Shown: piece by piece, positions 4,775 through 6,502 of the stretch
Position numbering within the stretch: the stretch's first letter is position 1
Layout of the letters: each line of letters begins with the position of its first letter
Assembly (NCBI GenBank): GCA_002423665.1
Contig: DINJ01000180.1
Coordinates: forward strand, 15,668 to 22,169
Reading direction: 5' to 3'
DNA from: Bacteroidetes bacterium UBA5543
Lineage (GTDB): Bacteria > Bacteroidota > Bacteroidia > Chitinophagales > Chitinophagaceae
DNA length: 6,502 nt
The notes under the pieces: model-generated
Database searches by the model: none
The model's input: only the letters and a program-made list of their open reading frames with translations
Told to the model about the DNA's origin: nothing
Position numbers and translations under genes: made by a program

Positions 4775-5152
4775 TTACTTAGCCATTATTTCGATACTAT
4801 TGATAACTGACTTGTCATCTTCCTCAAGGTCATTATACCTTTCTTCAGTACTGGTGATTATTTTAGGTATGTGTTCAAACAACTCCCGATAAAGAACAGA
4901 TAGATTGCTGCCTTTTATTGTGACAGTATGGGTTGTAAATTCCAGAACAATACAATCATCATTTTTGTTGTAATCTGCACTTATCAGGAACCCATAGTTT
5001 AAAAACTTTTCATTTCCATCAGGCAATATAAATAACACATTGCGAGAATGGCTGCCGCCAGGATAGTTTTCAACCTGTTCGCTTTCCTGCTTGCCGGAAA
5101 GGTCATTTTCACGCATCCTGTCAAATGTTGATTTACGGTCTTGGCCCATCAT
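4775..5152 (-). CDS. Small conserved-looking protein encoded after the MobF relaxase, function unknown
   Basis: About 125 aa if started at the ATG at 5152 (a TTG at 5173 is also in frame; an ATG at 5149 directly follows). The first 35 residues are polar and probably flexible. The remainder looks like a compact domain: NVLFILPDGNEKFLNYGFLI, then YNKNDDCIVLEFTTHTVTIK, then a helix LSVLYRELFEHIPKIITS, then an acidic tail. The pattern of strands, a KGxNLxxLYxxL helix and a closing VxxIEI strand reminds me of small uncharacterised proteins encoded beside MobF relaxases in other phyla; this is recall, not a search. The start lies about 20 bp inside the end of the relaxase gene on the same strand, so the two are probably translationally coupled. 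No catalytic residues or membrane segments are visible. Confidence 0.65.
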   Translation of the reverse strand: MMGQDRKSTFDRMRENDLSGKQESEQVENYPGGSHSRNVLFILPDGNEKFLNYGFLISADYNKNDDCIVLEFTTHTVTIKGSNLSVLYRELFEHIPKIITSTEERYNDLEEDDKSVINSIEIMAK

Positions 5153-6502
5153 CTCTATCTTTATCAAGGTCAATTATTGTTTTGTCGTTGCGACCAGTTT
5201 TTTCAGCAACTGGTCTGTCTTGCATTTCTTTATGCCTGATACGCTGATGCGCTGAATGAATATACCCACCTGATGAAACTTCCACAGCCGACAATCGGTC
5301 ACCAGCCCTGCTTGCATAGTCATGTAACGCCTCTTTATCATCGGTATAGATATGCGCCCAATCCCTACCGCGTGACACCGACACATAAAACTGCTTTGCA
5401 TCGGTTGCCGGAAAGGTTGCTGCAGGTTGCGAGATAAATACTTCATCAACAGTTTTACCTTGGGCTGCATGAGAGGTAATACAATGGGCATGGGCTATAT
5501 GGCCAAACTCTGTATCAATGGAATAAACAACCCTGCTTTTCTCATTCACAAGAGTGACCTGCCCTGATTTATGCACTGTTTTAACCGTCAATAATTGACC
5601 GTTATTCATCCGCTTTTCATTCCTGTCAAAGCCATTTCTTGTAATTCTGACCTTATCACCCTTTGATAAAGCCATTGGCTTAACTGTCATCACATCAAAT
5701 GCAGCCGAATTGTCCAAATCTAATTGCAATACACTTGTGCCATTTTTAATGGTTATCTGGCCATCCTCTATCTGATGCACTGACCAGGTACTGCCACGTT
5801 TTACACCTCTGACATTCTGGTTAAATTGCACCACCTGGCCGACAGAGAAATTCCGCCAATCGGCTTTTTCAGATACCGTGAAATTCAGGTTTTCAAAACG
5901 GTTGCATTGCAATTCTTTCTTGCCTAACAACCCTAAACCTCGCAGCTCTTTCCTGATGGCATCGGTCACCTCATTCCCATGTTGGTGAGTTGGCGACACA
6001 ATTAAAGCTGATTTGCCCTGTTTAACGGCTTTGATATAGTCCTTTACAAGCGTTTCATGCGGGTTGAGCGGGTCAATTTCCTTGATTGCCCCCATAGCGT
6101 TCATTTGCTCAAACCCCTCACTGACAAGACCCAAAGATAGGCTCTCAACCGCTTGCTTATAGGCTATGTTCTTTTGACGGTATATCTTGCTGACTTCCGC
6201 ACTTCTGATACCCCCAACCTTATTCAGTATGCGCAAGGCATCACCCCGGACAACACTTGCATGTTGCCTTGTATCACCCCCAAGAATAAGCCTTGCCTTT
6301 TGTTGGGTTGCAATTTGCAGGAGTTTTTTCATGTCGCTGGTTCCGAGCAACCCGGCTTCGTCCACCCACAATACCTGACCTCGCAGTTTTTCCTGCAAAT
6401 TCTTATTAACTAATAGAGCCGCTACTGTTTGTGCTTCAGGGAAACCCTCATTACGCAGCACATTTAAAGCTGCCTGTGTGGTGGGGGCAACAACGGTTAC
6501 AT
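5133..6502 (-). CDS. MobF-family conjugative relaxase/helicase (TraI/TrwC-like), C-terminal part
   Basis: The frame is open from the right edge to TAA at 5133-5135; the relaxase domain and Walker A lie outside the window. The visible 456 residues are the RecD-like helicase half. They begin TVVAPTTQAALNVLRNEGF, typical just after Walker A. Walker B follows: GQVLWVDEAGLLG (about 6351-6374). Then come a motif-III-like ARLILGGDTRQHASVVRGDA, SALIVSPTHQHGNEVTDAIR, and a beta-rich insertion with SKGDKVRITRNGF. At the C-terminal end are SHAAQGKTVDEVFI (motif V) and QFYVSVSRGRDWAHIYTDD (motif VI with the arginine). After motif VI the chain ends in a short charged tail. All motifs are intact, so the helicase is likely functional: it would unwind DNA 5' to 3' after the relaxase nicks oriT. 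The GTG at 6461 is internal and should not be taken as the start. Confidence 0.9.
   Translation of the reverse strand, partial: VTVVAPTTQAALNVLRNEGFPEAQTVAALLVNKNLQEKLRGQVLWVDEAGLLGTSDMKKLLQIATQQKARLILGGDTRQHASVVRGDALRILNKVGGIRSAEVSKIYRQKNIAYKQAVESLSLGLVSEGFEQMNAMGAIKEIDPLNPHETLVKDYIKAVKQGKSALIVSPTHQHGNEVTDAIRKELRGLGLLGKKELQCNRFENLNFTVSEKADWRNFSVGQVVQFNQNVRGVKRGSTWSVHQIEDGQITIKNGTSVLQLDLDNSAAFDVMTVKPMALSKGDKVRITRNGFDRNEKRMNNGQLLTVKTVHKSGQVTLVNEKSRVVYSIDTEFGHIAHAHCITSHAAQGKTVDEVFISQPAATFPATDAKQFYVSVSRGRDWAHIYTDDKEALHDYASRAGDRLSAVEVSSGGYIHSAHQRIRHKEMQDRPVAEKTGRNDKTIIDLDKDRDDGPRP

Noticed and set aside
5174..5491. 105-codon leftward frame inside the relaxase gene
   Set aside because: It overlaps conserved helicase motifs V and VI in another frame and shows no protein-like features of its own.
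6153..6413. Rightward frames opposite the relaxase helicase motifs
   Set aside because: They are antisense to the Walker B region of a clear gene and have no ribosome-binding site or motif.

Overview
This window reads as part of a plasmid or integrative conjugative element. Four short genes typical of the transfer or leading region of conjugative elements (Toprim primase-like protein, C5 DNA methyltransferase, DUF2958, ArdC N-domain-like protein) run rightward. The C-terminal half of a MobF-type relaxase/helicase (TraI/TrwC family) runs leftward from the right edge. The primase-like protein and the methyltransferase resemble Bacteroidota mobile-element proteins. However, most rightward genes have Shine-Dalgarno sequences, and one has a near-perfect sigma70 promoter (TTGACG, 17 bp, TATAAT), which is not the usual Bacteroidota signal. 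I therefore leave the host phylum open.

Layout. Positions 1-66: the end of a rightward gene. 67-168: an intergenic stretch with an 11-bp hairpin. 169-2411: a compact rightward operon of primase-like protein, cytosine-5 methyltransferase and DUF2958, with gaps of 30 and 14 bp. 2412-2713: a palindrome-rich, foldable non-coding stretch that leads into a stand-alone ArdC-N-like protein (2714-2959). 2960-3117: a terminator-like nested inverted repeat followed by a strong promoter. 3118-4350: an AT-rich reading frame of unknown function, split by one in-frame TAG. 4351-4440: a T-rich gap where the two gene sets converge; I see no clear terminator in it. Leftward, from the right edge: MobF relaxase/helicase (5133-6502, N-terminus outside the window), a small unrecognised protein overlapping its end (4775-5152), and an AlpA-like excisionase/regulator (4441-4638) whose conserved Trp codon is a TGA stop.

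How the genes fit together. The relaxase would nick and unwind the element for transfer. The primase-like protein could serve complementary-strand synthesis in the recipient. The methyltransferase and the ArdC-like protein could protect the incoming DNA from restriction. The AlpA-like gene suggests integration/excision control, but it looks broken. The AT-rich insert at 3118-4350, with its own promoter and terminator-like boundary, looks like separately acquired cargo.

Most notable observations: (1) the methyltransferase gene carries a second open frame that holds a TRD and motif-IX-like sequence missing from the main frame, with a Shine-Dalgarno and ATG of its own; (2) the octamer TGCCGGAA occurs seven times, always on the + strand, in different reading frames; (3) a foldable palindrome cluster lies just before the ArdC-like gene; (4) in-frame stops interrupt two genes, TAG in the unknown gene and TGA at the conserved Trp of AlpA.
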